Positions 16,850 through 26,572 of a stretch of 64,000 bases of DNA are shown here, one piece after another. This DNA comes from Luteolibacter luteus (GTDB lineage Bacteria; Verrucomicrobiota; Verrucomicrobiia; Verrucomicrobiales; Akkermansiaceae), in assembly GCF_012913485.1 (NCBI RefSeq), contig NZ_CP051774.1:2542001-2606000 (forward strand), written 5' to 3'. How positions within the stretch are numbered: the stretch's first letter is position 1; every line of letters begins with the position of its first letter. The notes under the pieces are model-generated. The model was not told the origin of the DNA, did no database searches, and saw only the letters and a program-made list of their open reading frames with translations. A program made the position numbers and the translations under genes.

Positions 16850-18367
16850 ATGTCACTCAAAACCAAGGAGGCTCCAGCCAGCCGGGTCTCGAAGAAAACA
16901 CGCGAGTTCATCGCGAAGCCCAAGAAGCTGCTGATCGGAGGGGACTGGCTGAAGTCCGCCAACGGAAAGACCTTCGACAGTTTCGATCCATCCTCCGGCG
17001 AGGTGCTGGCCCGTGTGGCCGAGGGAGAGGCCGAGGATATCAATCTCGCCGTGGCTGCAGCGCGCCGGGCCTTCGACCGCGGACCATGGCGGAAGATGAC
17101 AACCTCCGAGCGAGGACGGATCATCTGGAAGATCGGCGACCTGATCCTGGAGCATCTGGATGAGCTGGCAGAGCTCGAGTCGCTCGACAACGGCAAGCCG
17201 CTGGCGGTGGCAAAGGCAGCGGACGTGCCGCTGGCTGCCGATCTCTTCCACTACATGGCCGGCTGGGCGACGAAGGTGGAAGGCAACACGATCCCGATCA
17301 GCGTGCCCTATGCGGCGGGCGCAAAGTTCCATGCTTACACGCTGCGCGAGCCGATCGGCGTGGTGGGGCAGGTGATCCCTTGGAATTTCCCGCTGCTGAT
17401 GGCGGCGTGGAAGCTGGGCCCGGCCTTGGCGACGGGGAATACGATCGTGCTGAAGCCGGCGGAGCAAACTCCGCTCTCCGCACTCCGTCTGGCGGAACTA
17501 GCTTTGGAAGCAGGCCTGCCGGAAGGTGTGCTGAACGTGGTGACCGGCTATGGTGAGACCGCAGGGGCAGCGCTGGCGGCTCACGATGGCGTGGACAAGA
17601 TCGCCTTCACCGGCTCGACCGAGGTCGGCAAGATCATCGTAAAAGCCGCGGCAGGGAACCTGAAGAAGGTAACCCTGGAGCTGGGCGGTAAATCTCCCAC
17701 GATCGTGTTCAAGGATGTCTCCGACGTGGATGCGGCGATCCAAGGTGCGGCGAATGCGATCTTCTTCAACCACGGGCAATGCTGCTGCGCGGGCTCGCGG
17801 CTCTATATTCAGAAGGACATCTACGAACGCGTGCTCGAAGGCGTCGCGGACCGGGCAAAGAAGATCAAGCTGGGCCCGGGGGTCGATCCGGATACGGAGA
17901 TGGGGCCGCTGGTTTCCGAGGAACAACTGGAACGCGTGACCGGCTATCTGGAATCCGGCAAGAAAGAGGGCGCGAAGGCCGTCACGGGGGGCAAGCGCGT
18001 GGGCGACCGCGGTTACTTCGTGGCACCAACCGTCTTCACCGAGGCGAGTCCGAAGATGAAGATCGTGCGGGAGGAAATCTTCGGACCGGTCGTTGTCGCG
18101 GAGCCCTTCGATGACATCGAGAAGGTGGTGCAGCAGGCGAATGACTCGACCTACGGGCTGGCCGCGAGCGTGTGGACCCGGGATATCAGCAAGGCGCACC
18201 GGACGGCAGCACTACTACGTGCGGGGACGGTATGGGTGAACTGCCACAACATCTTCGACGCCTCGATGCCCTTTGGCGGCTACAAGCAATCGGGCTGGGG
18301 CCGCGAGATGGGCCATGAAGCGCTGGAGCTCTACACGGAGACGAAGGCGGTCTGCGTGGCGCTGTGA
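16850..18367 (+). CDS. NAD(P)-dependent aldehyde dehydrogenase
   Basis: This 505-residue protein is the usual ALDH length. Visible motifs are PWNFPLLMAAWK, KPAEQTPLSAL (cofactor pocket), FTGSTEVGK (Rossmann turn), LELGGKSP (general-base Glu) and GQCCCAGSR, with the catalytic Cys the middle of three at residue 312. The C-terminal PFGGYKQSGWGRE completes the family pattern. It oxidises aldehydes to carboxylic acids. The close match to the ALDH1/2/betaine-aldehyde class suggests a broad substrate range, and the specific substrate cannot be told. It is a single gene, convergent with the helicase gene and separated from it by a hairpin. Confidence 0.95.
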   Translation: MSLKTKEAPASRVSKKTREFIAKPKKLLIGGDWLKSANGKTFDSFDPSSGEVLARVAEGEAEDINLAVAAARRAFDRGPWRKMTTSERGRIIWKIGDLILEHLDELAELESLDNGKPLAVAKAADVPLAADLFHYMAGWATKVEGNTIPISVPYAAGAKFHAYTLREPIGVVGQVIPWNFPLLMAAWKLGPALATGNTIVLKPAEQTPLSALRLAELALEAGLPEGVLNVVTGYGETAGAALAAHDGVDKIAFTGSTEVGKIIVKAAAGNLKKVTLELGGKSPTIVFKDVSDVDAAIQGAANAIFFNHGQCCCAGSRLYIQKDIYERVLEGVADRAKKIKLGPGVDPDTEMGPLVSEEQLERVTGYLESGKKEGAKAVTGGKRVGDRGYFVAPTVFTEASPKMKIVREEIFGPVVVAEPFDDIEKVVQQANDSTYGLAASVWTRDISKAHRTAALLRAGTVWVNCHNIFDASMPFGGYKQSGWGREMGHEALELYTETKAVCVAL

Positions 18368-18384
18368 ACCTGTCAGAAAATGCG

Positions 18385-18405
18385 GCGCCTCCAAGGTGGA
18401 GGCGC
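18385..18405. terminator. Hairpin between convergent genes
   Basis: A perfect 9-bp stem, GCGCCTCCA/TGGAGGCGC, with a 3-base loop lies between the aldehyde dehydrogenase stop and the helicase stop. Three more flanking bases pair (GCG with TGC). There is no T-run, so it acts as a stem-loop boundary or a weak terminator. Confidence 0.55.
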
Positions 18406-18418
18406 TGCGTGCCCCAAA

Positions 18419-19534
18419 CTAGCGCATTTCGCTGAAATCGACGCCGAGCTCGTTTTCGATGCGTGCGATCTTCGGACGCTCGCGCGGCTCGATGAGGGTG
18501 ATCGAGATCCCCTTCTTCCCGGCGCGGGCAGTGCGCCCGCTACGATGAGTATAGTACTCCAGCTGATCCGGCGGCTGGTGGTGGATCACGAAAGCGAGTG
18601 CGTCGACGTCGATGCCGCGGGCGGCGACATCCGTGGCGATGAGCACGCGGAAGCGGCCCTTCTTGAAGGAGCGCATCACCTTGTCGCGCTCGGGCTGGGT
18701 GAGATCACCCTGAAGAACATCGACAGGGAGGCCTTCCTTCTGCAGGAGCTTGCCGAGGGTAATGGCACCGGCCTTGGTGCGGCAGAAGATGAGGCCGCGA
18801 TCCTCGCCACGGCGTTTCAGGAAGCCGGCGATGAACTCCGCTTTCTCATCACGCGGGCAAACGGCGAAGCGGTGATCGATGTCTCGATTCACCACGTGCC
18901 TGCGGTCGACCGCGATCGAGTGCGGGTGGGCGGACATGCAGTCCTTGACGAGCTGCTGGATGGACTGCGGGAAGGTGGCGGAGAACAGCCAGGTGCTGAG
19001 CCGCTGGCGGGTGAAGCCGAGGATCAGCGAGAGCTCCTTCTTGAAGCCCATGCTGAGCATTTCGTCCGCTTCATCGAGGACGAGGTGCTTCACGGCATCG
19101 AGCGAGAGCGCCTTTTGGTTCACCAGTTCGACAAGGCGGCCCGGCGTGGCGACGACGATATGCGTCGGGCGCTGGAGCGCTGCGATCTGGCGGTCGATCT
19201 TGTCGCCACCGCTGACCACTTCGACGAAGGTTTTCGCGGAGCAGTGCTTGGTGAAGCGGAAGAGTTGCTTGCCGATTTGCTTCGCAAGCTCGCGGGTGGG
19301 AGCGATGACGAGCCCCTGGATCTCCTTGCGCTTCGGATCGATCTTCGTGAGCAGTGGCAGGCCGAAGGCGGCGGTTTTTCCAGTGCCGGTCTGGGCCTGC
19401 GCGACGAGATCACCTCCGTTTTCCATAAGGAAAGGGATGGTCTTCGCCTGAACTTCGGTAGGCGTGAGGATGCCGAGCTCCTCAAGACCTTGGATGAGAT
19501 CGGCGGGGATGCCGAGTTCTTGGAAATTGCTCAC
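18419..19534 (-). CDS. DEAD-box ATP-dependent RNA helicase
   Basis: This protein has 371 residues if it starts at the GTG at 19534, whose product begins with VSNFQELGIP, matching the family's Q-motif region. A further GTG at 19582 would add 16 residues. Motifs in order are AQTGTGKT (I), PTRELAKQ (Ia), TPGR (Ib), LDEADEM (II), SATFPQ (III) and HRSGRTARAG (VI). The protein is the bare helicase core with almost no C-terminal extension, so it is RhlE-like, not DeaD. It unwinds RNA during ribosome assembly or mRNA decay. It lies downstream of tRNA-Glu on the same strand but beyond that gene's terminator. Confidence 0.93.
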   Translation of the reverse strand: MSNFQELGIPADLIQGLEELGILTPTEVQAKTIPFLMENGGDLVAQAQTGTGKTAAFGLPLLTKIDPKRKEIQGLVIAPTRELAKQIGKQLFRFTKHCSAKTFVEVVSGGDKIDRQIAALQRPTHIVVATPGRLVELVNQKALSLDAVKHLVLDEADEMLSMGFKKELSLILGFTRQRLSTWLFSATFPQSIQQLVKDCMSAHPHSIAVDRRHVVNRDIDHRFAVCPRDEKAEFIAGFLKRRGEDRGLIFCRTKAGAITLGKLLQKEGLPVDVLQGDLTQPERDKVMRSFKKGRFRVLIATDVAARGIDVDALAFVIHHQPPDQLEYYTHRSGRTARAGKKGISITLIEPRERPKIARIENELGVDFSEMR

Positions 19535-19634
19535 GTGATGGATGTAAGGGCTTTTGGAGAAAAAGGTCGAATGCCGAAGCACAGCTGCCGGCGGGGCGGC
19601 AAAAGAGCGCGGGGCGAAGGTCGCCCGCCGGAAA

Positions 19635-19666
19635 CAAAAAAGCCGTTCCTTTCGGAACGGCTTTCT
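19635..19666 (-). terminator. Terminator of tRNA-Glu
   Basis: On the minus strand a 9-bp stem AGCCGTTCC/GGAACGGCT with a 4-base loop is followed by a run of six T. It starts 11-14 bases past the tRNA 3' end. Confidence 0.85.
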
Positions 19667-19676
19667 TTTGAAAGGA

Positions 19677-19751
19677 TGGCAACCCGTAGGGGAATCGAAC
19701 CCCTATTGCCAGAATGAAAATCTGGAGTCCTAACCGTTAGACGAACGGGTC
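19677..19751 (-). tRNA. tRNA-Glu (anticodon UUC)
   Basis: The minus strand folds as a 75-base cloverleaf. The acceptor GACCCGT pairs with ACGGGTT, the D arm contains TCTAACGGTTAGGA, the anticodon stem CCAGA/TCTGG holds the loop TTTTCAT with anticodon TTC, and the T arm is GGGGTTCGATTCCCCT. The discriminator G and an encoded CCA complete the 3' end. A clean terminator follows. No integrated element is visible at its 3' end. Confidence 0.96.
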
Positions 19752-19951
19752 TTGCTATCGTTGCCGCGTGCGGCGGGCGGAAAACTAACGACACTCGCTC
19801 CCTTGGCAAGGAAAAAGCGGAAAGAAAAATGCGAGCGGCGAATCCGGACTATGAACGAAGCGTAACGATGCTGCCCCGCTTGCGGCTTGCCAGCGGTTTG
19901 AGGGCCCCTACCCTGCGGCCCCTGTCCGACAATTTGCGACCCTATTGCTCA

Positions 19952-21925
19952 ATGAATACCGCCATCCTCTCACAAGCCGCGACCCAAGCACGCGGCCTCG
20001 CCATGGACGCCGTCCACGCCTGCAATTCCGGCCACCTGGGCCTGCCGCTGGGTTGCGCGGAAATCGGCGCCGTCCTTTTTGGCGGTGGTGGACTCCGCTA
20101 CTTCCCGGATGCTCCGAAGTGGCTGAACCGCGACCGCTTCATCCTTTCCGCCGGCCACGGCTCGATGTTCCTCTACAGCTGGCTGCATCTTTCCGGTTAT
20201 GCGCTGCCGCTGGATGAACTGAAGCGCTTCCGCCAACTCGGCTCGCACACCCCGGGTCACCCGGAGTCCTTTGAAACAGTGGGCGTGGAAGCCACGACCG
20301 GCCCGCTGGGCCAAGGCGTGGGCAATGCGGTGGGCTATGCCCTTTCCGCAAAACGCGCCGCCGCGAAATTCAACACCGCGGAGCACGTGATTTTCGACCA
20401 GCACGTTTTCGCCCTGCTGGGTGACGGCTGCCTTCAGGAAGGCGTGGCCAAGGAGGCGATTGCCTTCGCCGGTCATGTGGGCCTGGACAACCTGGTGCTG
20501 ATCTATGACTCCAACGATGTCACGCTGGACGCGATGGCGGAGAAGACCCAGGGCGAAGATGCCGAGGGCTACTTCAAGTCGCAGCAGTGGGATGCCGTGA
20601 CCATCGATGGCCACGACTTCGCCGCGATCACCGCTGCGATCAGCAAGGCCAAGGCCGACAAGAACGGCCGCCCGAAGGTGATCATCGCAAAGACGGTGAT
20701 CGGCAAGGGCATCCCGCAGGTGGCCGGCACCGCCGCCGCCCACGGTGAAGGTGGCGCGAAGTTCATCGATGAAGCCCGCGCGGGCCTGGGCCTTCCGGCC
20801 GACGAGCACTTCTACGTTTCCGCCGACGTGTATGCGCACTTCGCCGGAGTGAAGGAAGAGTCGAAGAAGACCTACGATGCATGGCAGGCCACCTACAATG
20901 CCTGGGCTGCTGCCAATCCGGAGCTGGCTGCCGAGCTGACCGCCGGCGTGCCGAGCGATCTCTCCGCGAAGATCCCGGCCTTCGCCGCGGACTACAAGGA
21001 TGCGACCCGCGGTGCCGGTGGCGTGGTGATCCAGGCGGTGGCCAAGGCTGTGCCGCAGTTCATCACCGGATCCGCCGACCTCTACGGCTCCACGAAGAAC
21101 TACATCAAGGACGGCGGCGATTTCTCGGCGAAGAATCCGGGCGGTCGCAACATCTGGTTCGGCATCCGCGAGCACGCGATGGGTGCCATCTGCAACGGCA
21201 TCGCCTATGACGGCCTGTTCCGCGCGAGCGGTGCGACCTTCCTGGTCTTCGCCGACTACGTCCGCCCCTCGATCCGCCTCGCCGCGCTTTCCAAGCTGCC
21301 GGTCACCTACATCTTCACACACGACTCCGTGGGTGTCGGCGAAGACGGTCCGACCCACCAGCCGGTGGAAACCGTCAGCGGCCTGCGCGTGATCCCGAAT
21401 CTCGATGTGATCCGCCCGGCCGATGCCGAGGAAACCGCCGGTGCCTTCGTGGCTTCCCTGCTGCGCACCGATGGCCCGACGCTGCTGAGCCTGACCCGTC
21501 AGGCGGTGCCGCTGATGAACGAACTCTCCGCAGACGAGCGCCGCGAAGGCGTGCTGAAGGGCGCCTACATCGCGAAAAAGGAAAAGGGCGAGCTGAAGCT
21601 GATCCTCATGGGCAGCGGCTCCGAACTGCAGCACGCGATCGCCGCGGCCGATGAACTCGGCGAAGGTGTGCGCGTGGTGTCCGTGCCCTGCTTCGAGCGC
21701 TTCGACCGCCAGGCTGCCGATTACCAGGAGAGCGTGTTGCCAGCCGCCTGCACGAAGCGCATCGCCATCGAGGCGGGTGTTTCCGGCTTGTGGTGGAAGT
21801 ACGTCGGCCTCGGCGGCAAGGTGCTCGGCATCGACCGCTTCGGCCTGAGCGCTCCGGGCAACACGGTGATGAAGGAACTTGGCATGACCAAGGACCACGT
21901 TGTCGCTGCGGCCAAGGCACTCTAA
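19952..21925 (+). CDS. tkt: Transketolase
   Basis: This 657-residue protein starts at the ATG at 19952 ([21 protein letters not shown]). The open frame upstream to 19829 runs into the tRNA promoter region and was not used. The thiamine-diphosphate domain has [20 protein letters not shown] and GDGCLQEG(V)xxEA, and the pyrimidine domain has [15 protein letters not shown]. It transfers two-carbon ketol units between sugar phosphates in the non-oxidative pentose phosphate pathway. The length matches the family (650-680). The gene stands alone, with its own strong terminator. Confidence 0.96.
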   Translation: MNTAILSQAATQARGLAMDAVHACNSGHLGLPLGCAEIGAVLFGGGGLRYFPDAPKWLNRDRFILSAGHGSMFLYSWLHLSGYALPLDELKRFRQLGSHTPGHPESFETVGVEATTGPLGQGVGNAVGYALSAKRAAAKFNTAEHVIFDQHVFALLGDGCLQEGVAKEAIAFAGHVGLDNLVLIYDSNDVTLDAMAEKTQGEDAEGYFKSQQWDAVTIDGHDFAAITAAISKAKADKNGRPKVIIAKTVIGKGIPQVAGTAAAHGEGGAKFIDEARAGLGLPADEHFYVSADVYAHFAGVKEESKKTYDAWQATYNAWAAANPELAAELTAGVPSDLSAKIPAFAADYKDATRGAGGVVIQAVAKAVPQFITGSADLYGSTKNYIKDGGDFSAKNPGGRNIWFGIREHAMGAICNGIAYDGLFRASGATFLVFADYVRPSIRLAALSKLPVTYIFTHDSVGVGEDGPTHQPVETVSGLRVIPNLDVIRPADAEETAGAFVASLLRTDGPTLLSLTRQAVPLMNELSADERREGVLKGAYIAKKEKGELKLILMGSGSELQHAIAAADELGEGVRVVSVPCFERFDRQAADYQESVLPAACTKRIAIEAGVSGLWWKYVGLGGKVLGIDRFGLSAPGNTVMKELGMTKDHVVAAAKAL

Positions 21926-21945
21926 TCAGATCCGGCTATTTCAAG

Positions 21946-21978
21946 GCGCGCTCTCCGCAAGGGGAGCGCGCTTTTTTT
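21946..21978 (+). terminator. Terminator of tkt (copy 1 of a repeated hairpin)
   Basis: The stem GCGCGCTCTCC, loop GCAA and GGGGAGCGCGC are followed by seven T. An almost identical hairpin (one base different over ~30) follows the next gene at 26455. Confidence 0.92.
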
Positions 21979-22080
21979 GTTGGGGCATCCGGCCGATCCG
22001 GAGGCCGCGCCGACCCCTCTCCAGGCCAGCGTTGGGGCGTGCCGGTCGACTCGCCGCGGATCCCCAAAAGGCATCTTACC

Positions 22081-22098
22081 AGCGTTCAAATGAACGCT
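22081..22098. promoter_or_regulatory. Perfect palindrome upstream of the autotransporter-repeat gene
   Basis: AGCGTTCA-AA-TGAACGCT is an 18-base perfect inverted repeat. It lies 115 bases before the start of the giant secreted protein and outside any gene. The short spacer suits a homodimeric regulator site. The regulator is unknown. Confidence 0.45.
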
Positions 22099-22212
22099 TT
22101 CAACTCCACCGGCAAGTGTGGGCGAGGCGGCGAATTCCTAGACGGGAAAGGAACTTGTAATTTCTGTCAGACAGATTTTCATGCGGGCCTCTAACCCAAA
22201 CCCTGCCCACTC

Positions 22213-25200
22213 ATGAAACAAAAACCCATTAAGGGTACGTTTACATCCCGACTTGCCCTCCTCACCCTCGGCGCTCTTTCCGGCGCGAGCTACGCCCAAG
22301 CCACCCGGACTTGGGACGGTGGAGGAACCCCCACCAACAACATGGACATCGCCGCCAACTGGAGTGGCGATGTGGTGCCCACCGGCGCCGCCCCCGGTGA
22401 CACCGCGCAATGGGATGGCAGCGTCCCCGGCGATCTTTCCCTGAACTACACGGCCGCCGGCACCGGAGCCGGGTTGGCTGCAGGGAACGGGATCTTCCTC
22501 AACATCCTGGGCACCCAGACGAGCCCTCTTACCATCAACGAAACCAGCGGCACCGCTGGCTTGCGCATCCAGAACCTCACCGTCGCTAGCGGGGCGGGTG
22601 CCCTGACTTTCGGCGGCACGGCAGGAACGGACTTCCTGACGCTGGGCTCCGGTGCCCTGCTCAACCATACTTGGGCGAACAACTCGTCAAACGCGGTCAC
22701 ATTCCTTTCCGATGTCGGCTTCGGTGCCGGTGGTGGAGCGACGCACGCCTTGACCCTGACCGGCTCCGGAAACTGGAACGTGAATACCAGCTTGGTCCGG
22801 ACCGGCACGGGCACCATCAATGTGATCAAGGACGGTACCGGCGCGCTGAACGTCGGCGGGGTGAATGCGCTCGGCAACGCGGCATTCACGATCAATGCGG
22901 GCACGCTCGACAATACCAGTGGCGCGGCCCTGACGCTGACCAACACGACGCAGAGCTGGAACGGTGATTTCAACTTCAGCACGTCTGAAAGCACCAACGC
23001 GAACGACCTGGGCTTGGGCGGAGGGGCCGTCACCCTCGGCACAGCCACCGGCAGCAGCCGGACCATCACCACCAATGGAGCAGCTGTTCTGACAACCACG
23101 GGTGTGATCGCCGACGGCACCACCGCGAACAGCATCATCAAATCCGGAAGCGGCGGCCTGCGGTTCGATGGCACCAACACCTACACCGGCGGCACCACCC
23201 TGAACGCGGGCGCGCTGCATATCGGGAACAACGCGGCTCTTGGAAGCGGCCCGCTGACCGTCAATGGCGGCGTGATCGTGCCTCGCCTCGCCGCGCGCAC
23301 GCTGGCCAATGCTGCGACCTTCGCGGGTGACTTCACCATCGGCATCACCGGTTTCAACAACCAGATGAACTTCTCCGGGCCCGTGAGCCTGGGCGGCGGC
23401 ACGCGGGTCATCGACGTGGCCAGCACCACCATCGATCCCGACGCGATCATCTCCGGTGTCATTTCGAACGGCGGCCTCACCAAAACCGGTGCTGGCACCA
23501 TGGTGCTTACCGGCACGAACGCTTACGACGGTGCCACGCTCATCAATGGCGGCATCCTCAAGCTTGAAGGCCAGGGCGCAATCAACACCAGCACCGGCAT
23601 CACGATTGACGGACCCGACGCGAGGTTCTCGCACATGGGCAGCGTCGCCTTGACCCCCACGATCAACCTGATCCAAGGCGCCTTCGAAGGCTCCGGCACG
23701 GTGGGCACGGTCAACGTGGCGGATTCCCCTTCGGCCACCGTAGGCAATGGTGCCGCGCCGCTCACCATCGGCACGCTCAACTTCGCCGGAGCCGCCACGC
23801 TGAGCCTGCCTAGCTCCAATGCGGGTCCCGGCCTTACGGTTGGAACCCTTTCCACCTCGGGTGCCGATAACGGCATCCTGATCGATATCACCCGGACCGG
23901 CCCTTGGGCCAACGGGTTGAACAACCTGATCAGCTTCACCTCGCTTCCTGCCGCGGACATCAACGACTTCGACTACGCGGTGGTCAACGGTCCTGCCCTC
24001 GGCGCCCGCCAGTCCTTCGGGGATCTGGTGATCAATGGAAACAACGTCGCTCTCGAAGTCATCGGCACCTCGGTGTATTGGACGGGCCTCCAGAACAACC
24101 AATGGACGTTCAACACGATCCCTGGCGCGAAGAACTGGAAGCAGACTTCGAACAACGCGGCGACGGACTTCATCGACGGTGACGATGTCGTGTTCAACGA
24201 CACCCCGGGAAGCAACCAGACCGTGCAGATCGATGACGGCGATGTGCTCCCAACGACGACGGTCTTCAACAACTCCGTGGTCAACTACACCTTCGAGAGC
24301 ATCGGGAGCTTCGGTATCGCCAGCGGCACCGTCACGAAGGGCGGTTCGGGCAGCGTAACGTTCAATACCACCAATTTCTACGGTGGCGGGACGACGCTCA
24401 ATGCAGGCACGCTCAATCTGAACACCTCCACTGCCTTGGGCTCCGGCCCGGTGGTCATCAACGGCGGAACACTGGATAACACCAGCGGCGCGCCCGTTGC
24501 ATTCACCAGCACCGGTACCCACACTTGGAACAGCGACTTCAGCTTCACCGGCAGCAACGACCTCGACATGGGGACGGGAACCGTCACGACCGCCGGGACC
24601 GGGGACCGGACCGTCACGGTCGCGGCCAAGGTCCTCGCCGTGGGCGAGCTGAAGACCGCCACCAACCAAGGATTCACCAAGCAGGGCGCGGGCACGCTGG
24701 CTCTCACCAGCACCGGCGCGGGTGGCGGTTCCAGCGTGGTGAACGGCCCTCTCAACGTGGCCGCGGGCACGCTCCAGATCAACCGCACGGGAGCGCCCGA
24801 TGCCAACACCACGGGCGACCTCACGGTGGCCAGCCTGGCGGGCACGGGAACCATCACGAATGGCGGTAACTTCGAACGCTGGCTCTTCGTCAACGTGGTC
24901 GGCTCGAACACCTTCGACGGCACGCTGTCCAACGGCGGATCGGGAGCACTTGGCATCAACAAGCCGGGCACCGGCACACTGACCCTCACCGGTAATAACA
25001 GCTTCAGCGGTGCAACTACCTTGGGCGGCGGCTCGTTGGTCATCACCGGCACCAACACCGCCGGCGGCCCGGTCAATATCAACGGCGGCGCAGGCAACCC
25101 CACGATCCTGAACCTGCAAAACAGCAACGCGCTCGGCACGAGCGTGGTGACCGCCGTCAATCGCCACTCGGGGGTCCAGTTGCAGGGCGGTATCACCCTG

Positions 25201-26418
25201 CCTTCCTCGGTTAGCTTCGTTACCAGCAACGACGGCACCAGCGGTGCCACGGTGCCCTACGCGATCGGCAGCCTCGGCGGCAACAACGTGATCCAAGGCA
25301 ACATCGCCCTGACCGTGGGCGGCGGCGGCTCGGTCATCCAATCCGACAGCGGCTCGCTGACCCTTACGGGCGACATCACCATCGCAGCCGGACAAACCTC
25401 GCGCGGCGTCGTCCTTGCGGGGGATTCCACCGGGGCGAATACCTTCAGTGGCAAACTGCTGGATCTGAGCCCAACCGCCGTCGCCAGCCTCACCAAGAAC
25501 GGTGCCGGAACCTGGACCGTCAGCGGTACAAACACCTACACCGGCCTCACCGCGGTGAATGCAGGCACCCTGATCGCCACCGGGGATTCCTCCGCCGCCA
25601 CCGGCGCGGTCAGCGTCGCGACCGGCGCGACCCTCGGCGGCAACGGTAGCTTCGGCGGTTCGCTGACCATCGCCACCGGCGCTCATCATGCGCTGGCGGT
25701 GGCTGCCAACCCGGGAGCCCAAGTCACCCGCTCGGTAGCATCGCTGGATCTCAACGCGGTGGGTGACATCCTCGACCTCAGCGCTGCCACCACTCCTGCA
25801 CCGGGCGTCTACACCCTGGTAAGCACGACCAACGGCATCACCGGCCAAACCGGGGGCATCCTCACCGACACCGTCGTCAACCTGACCGGCCTCAGCGGCA
25901 GCGTCACCGTGGACGGGAACAACCTGGTGCTCACCGTCTCCGGTGGCGGTTCGGCCTTCGACTCCTGGATTACCAATTACCCGTCGATCCCGGCTGGCGA
26001 GCGTGGTCCAAGCGACGATCCCGACAACGACGGCTTCAGCAACCAAGTCGAATTCGCCTTGGGCGGCAACCCGGGCGACCCCACGGACAATGCCAAGATC
26101 TACTCGATCGTGGCCGATAGCGACTCCGATGGCGACACGAACAAGGAGCTGCTGCTGACCATCGCGGTCCGCAGCGGGACGGGCAGCTTCAACGGGACCA
26201 CCTCGAAGAGCGCCGCTTCTGACGATCCGGCCTACGGCTACCGCGTCGAAGGCAGCCTCGACCTGAACGCCTTCAACGAAACCGTGGACGTGGTGCCGAC
26301 GGCCGTGCCGCCCTCCGGCGTTACGCTGCCTTCCGGCTACACTTGGAAGACCTTCAGCCTGAACGCTTCCAACGGAACCAGCGGCAAGGGCTTCCTGCGA
26401 GTGATCGTGACCCCCTAA
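22213..26418 (+). CDS. Giant secreted autotransporter-associated beta-strand-repeat protein
   Basis: This is a 1401-residue protein. A signal peptide covers residues ~1-32 (charged start, LALLTLGALSGASYAQA). Most of the protein consists of right-handed beta-helix repeats of the autotransporter-associated type, with units such as GTNTYTGGTTLNAGAL and SGTNTYTGLTAVNAGT that are rich in Gly, Thr and Asn. The last ~150 residues change character: a DPDNDGFSNQVEFALGG segment typical of Verrucomicrobiota surface proteins, then a compact C-terminal domain. No C-terminal beta-barrel translocator is visible, so it is not a classical type V autotransporter. It is probably released or anchored to the outer surface by another route. 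Adhesion or polysaccharide interaction is an inference. Confidence 0.9.
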   Translation: MKQKPIKGTFTSRLALLTLGALSGASYAQATRTWDGGGTPTNNMDIAANWSGDVVPTGAAPGDTAQWDGSVPGDLSLNYTAAGTGAGLAAGNGIFLNILGTQTSPLTINETSGTAGLRIQNLTVASGAGALTFGGTAGTDFLTLGSGALLNHTWANNSSNAVTFLSDVGFGAGGGATHALTLTGSGNWNVNTSLVRTGTGTINVIKDGTGALNVGGVNALGNAAFTINAGTLDNTSGAALTLTNTTQSWNGDFNFSTSESTNANDLGLGGGAVTLGTATGSSRTITTNGAAVLTTTGVIADGTTANSIIKSGSGGLRFDGTNTYTGGTTLNAGALHIGNNAALGSGPLTVNGGVIVPRLAARTLANAATFAGDFTIGITGFNNQMNFSGPVSLGGGTRVIDVASTTIDPDAIISGVISNGGLTKTGAGTMVLTGTNAYDGATLINGGILKLEGQGAINTSTGITIDGPDARFSHMGSVALTPTINLIQGAFEGSGTVGTVNVADSPSATVGNGAAPLTIGTLNFAGAATLSLPSSNAGPGLTVGTLSTSGADNGILIDITRTGPWANGLNNLISFTSLPAADINDFDYAVVNGPALGARQSFGDLVINGNNVALEVIGTSVYWTGLQNNQWTFNTIPGAKNWKQTSNNAATDFIDGDDVVFNDTPGSNQTVQIDDGDVLPTTTVFNNSVVNYTFESIGSFGIASGTVTKGGSGSVTFNTTNFYGGGTTLNAGTLNLNTSTALGSGPVVINGGTLDNTSGAPVAFTSTGTHTWNSDFSFTGSNDLDMGTGTVTTAGTGDRTVTVAAKVLAVGELKTATNQGFTKQGAGTLALTSTGAGGGSSVVNGPLNVAAGTLQINRTGAPDANTTGDLTVASLAGTGTITNGGNFERWLFVNVVGSNTFDGTLSNGGSGALGINKPGTGTLTLTGNNSFSGATTLGGGSLVITGTNTAGGPVNINGGAGNPTILNLQNSNALGTSVVTAVNRHSGVQLQGGITLPSSVSFVTSNDGTSGATVPYAIGSLGGNNVIQGNIALTVGGGGSVIQSDSGSLTLTGDITIAAGQTSRGVVLAGDSTGANTFSGKLLDLSPTAVASLTKNGAGTWTVSGTNTYTGLTAVNAGTLIATGDSSAATGAVSVATGATLGGNGSFGGSLTIATGAHHALAVAANPGAQVTRSVASLDLNAVGDILDLSAATTPAPGVYTLVSTTNGITGQTGGILTDTVVNLTGLSGSVTVDGNNLVLTVSGGGSAFDSWITNYPSIPAGERGPSDDPDNDGFSNQVEFALGGNPGDPTDNAKIYSIVADSDSDGDTNKELLLTIAVRSGTGSFNGTTSKSAASDDPAYGYRVEGSLDLNAFNETVDVVPTAVPPSGVTLPSGYTWKTFSLNASNGTSGKGFLRVIVTP

Positions 26419-26454
26419 AGCGACGACGTTGTAAGAAGACTTCGATCTTGCAAG

Positions 26455-26489
26455 GCGCGCTCTCCGGAAGGGGAGCGCGCTCTTTCTTT
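26455..26489 (+). terminator. Terminator of the giant secreted protein (copy 2)
   Basis: GCGCGCTCTCC, GGAA and GGGGAGCGCGC are followed by TCTTTCTTT. The hairpin repeats the one at 21946 at almost every base. Confidence 0.88.
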
Positions 26490-26572
26490 GCCTGAAGGTG
26501 AGCCCCAGCACGGCCGGCTCCTTTGGATGGCGCGATGCCGACGCTTTTGATAGGTGTCGCGATCCGGAACTG

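Noticed and set aside
19677-19751. tRNA-Glu as an integration site
   Set aside because: No integrase or direct repeat of the tRNA 3' end is seen on either side.
19970-21898. 642-codon leftward frame opposite transketolase
   Set aside because: Antisense shadow; the transketolase strand carries all family motifs.
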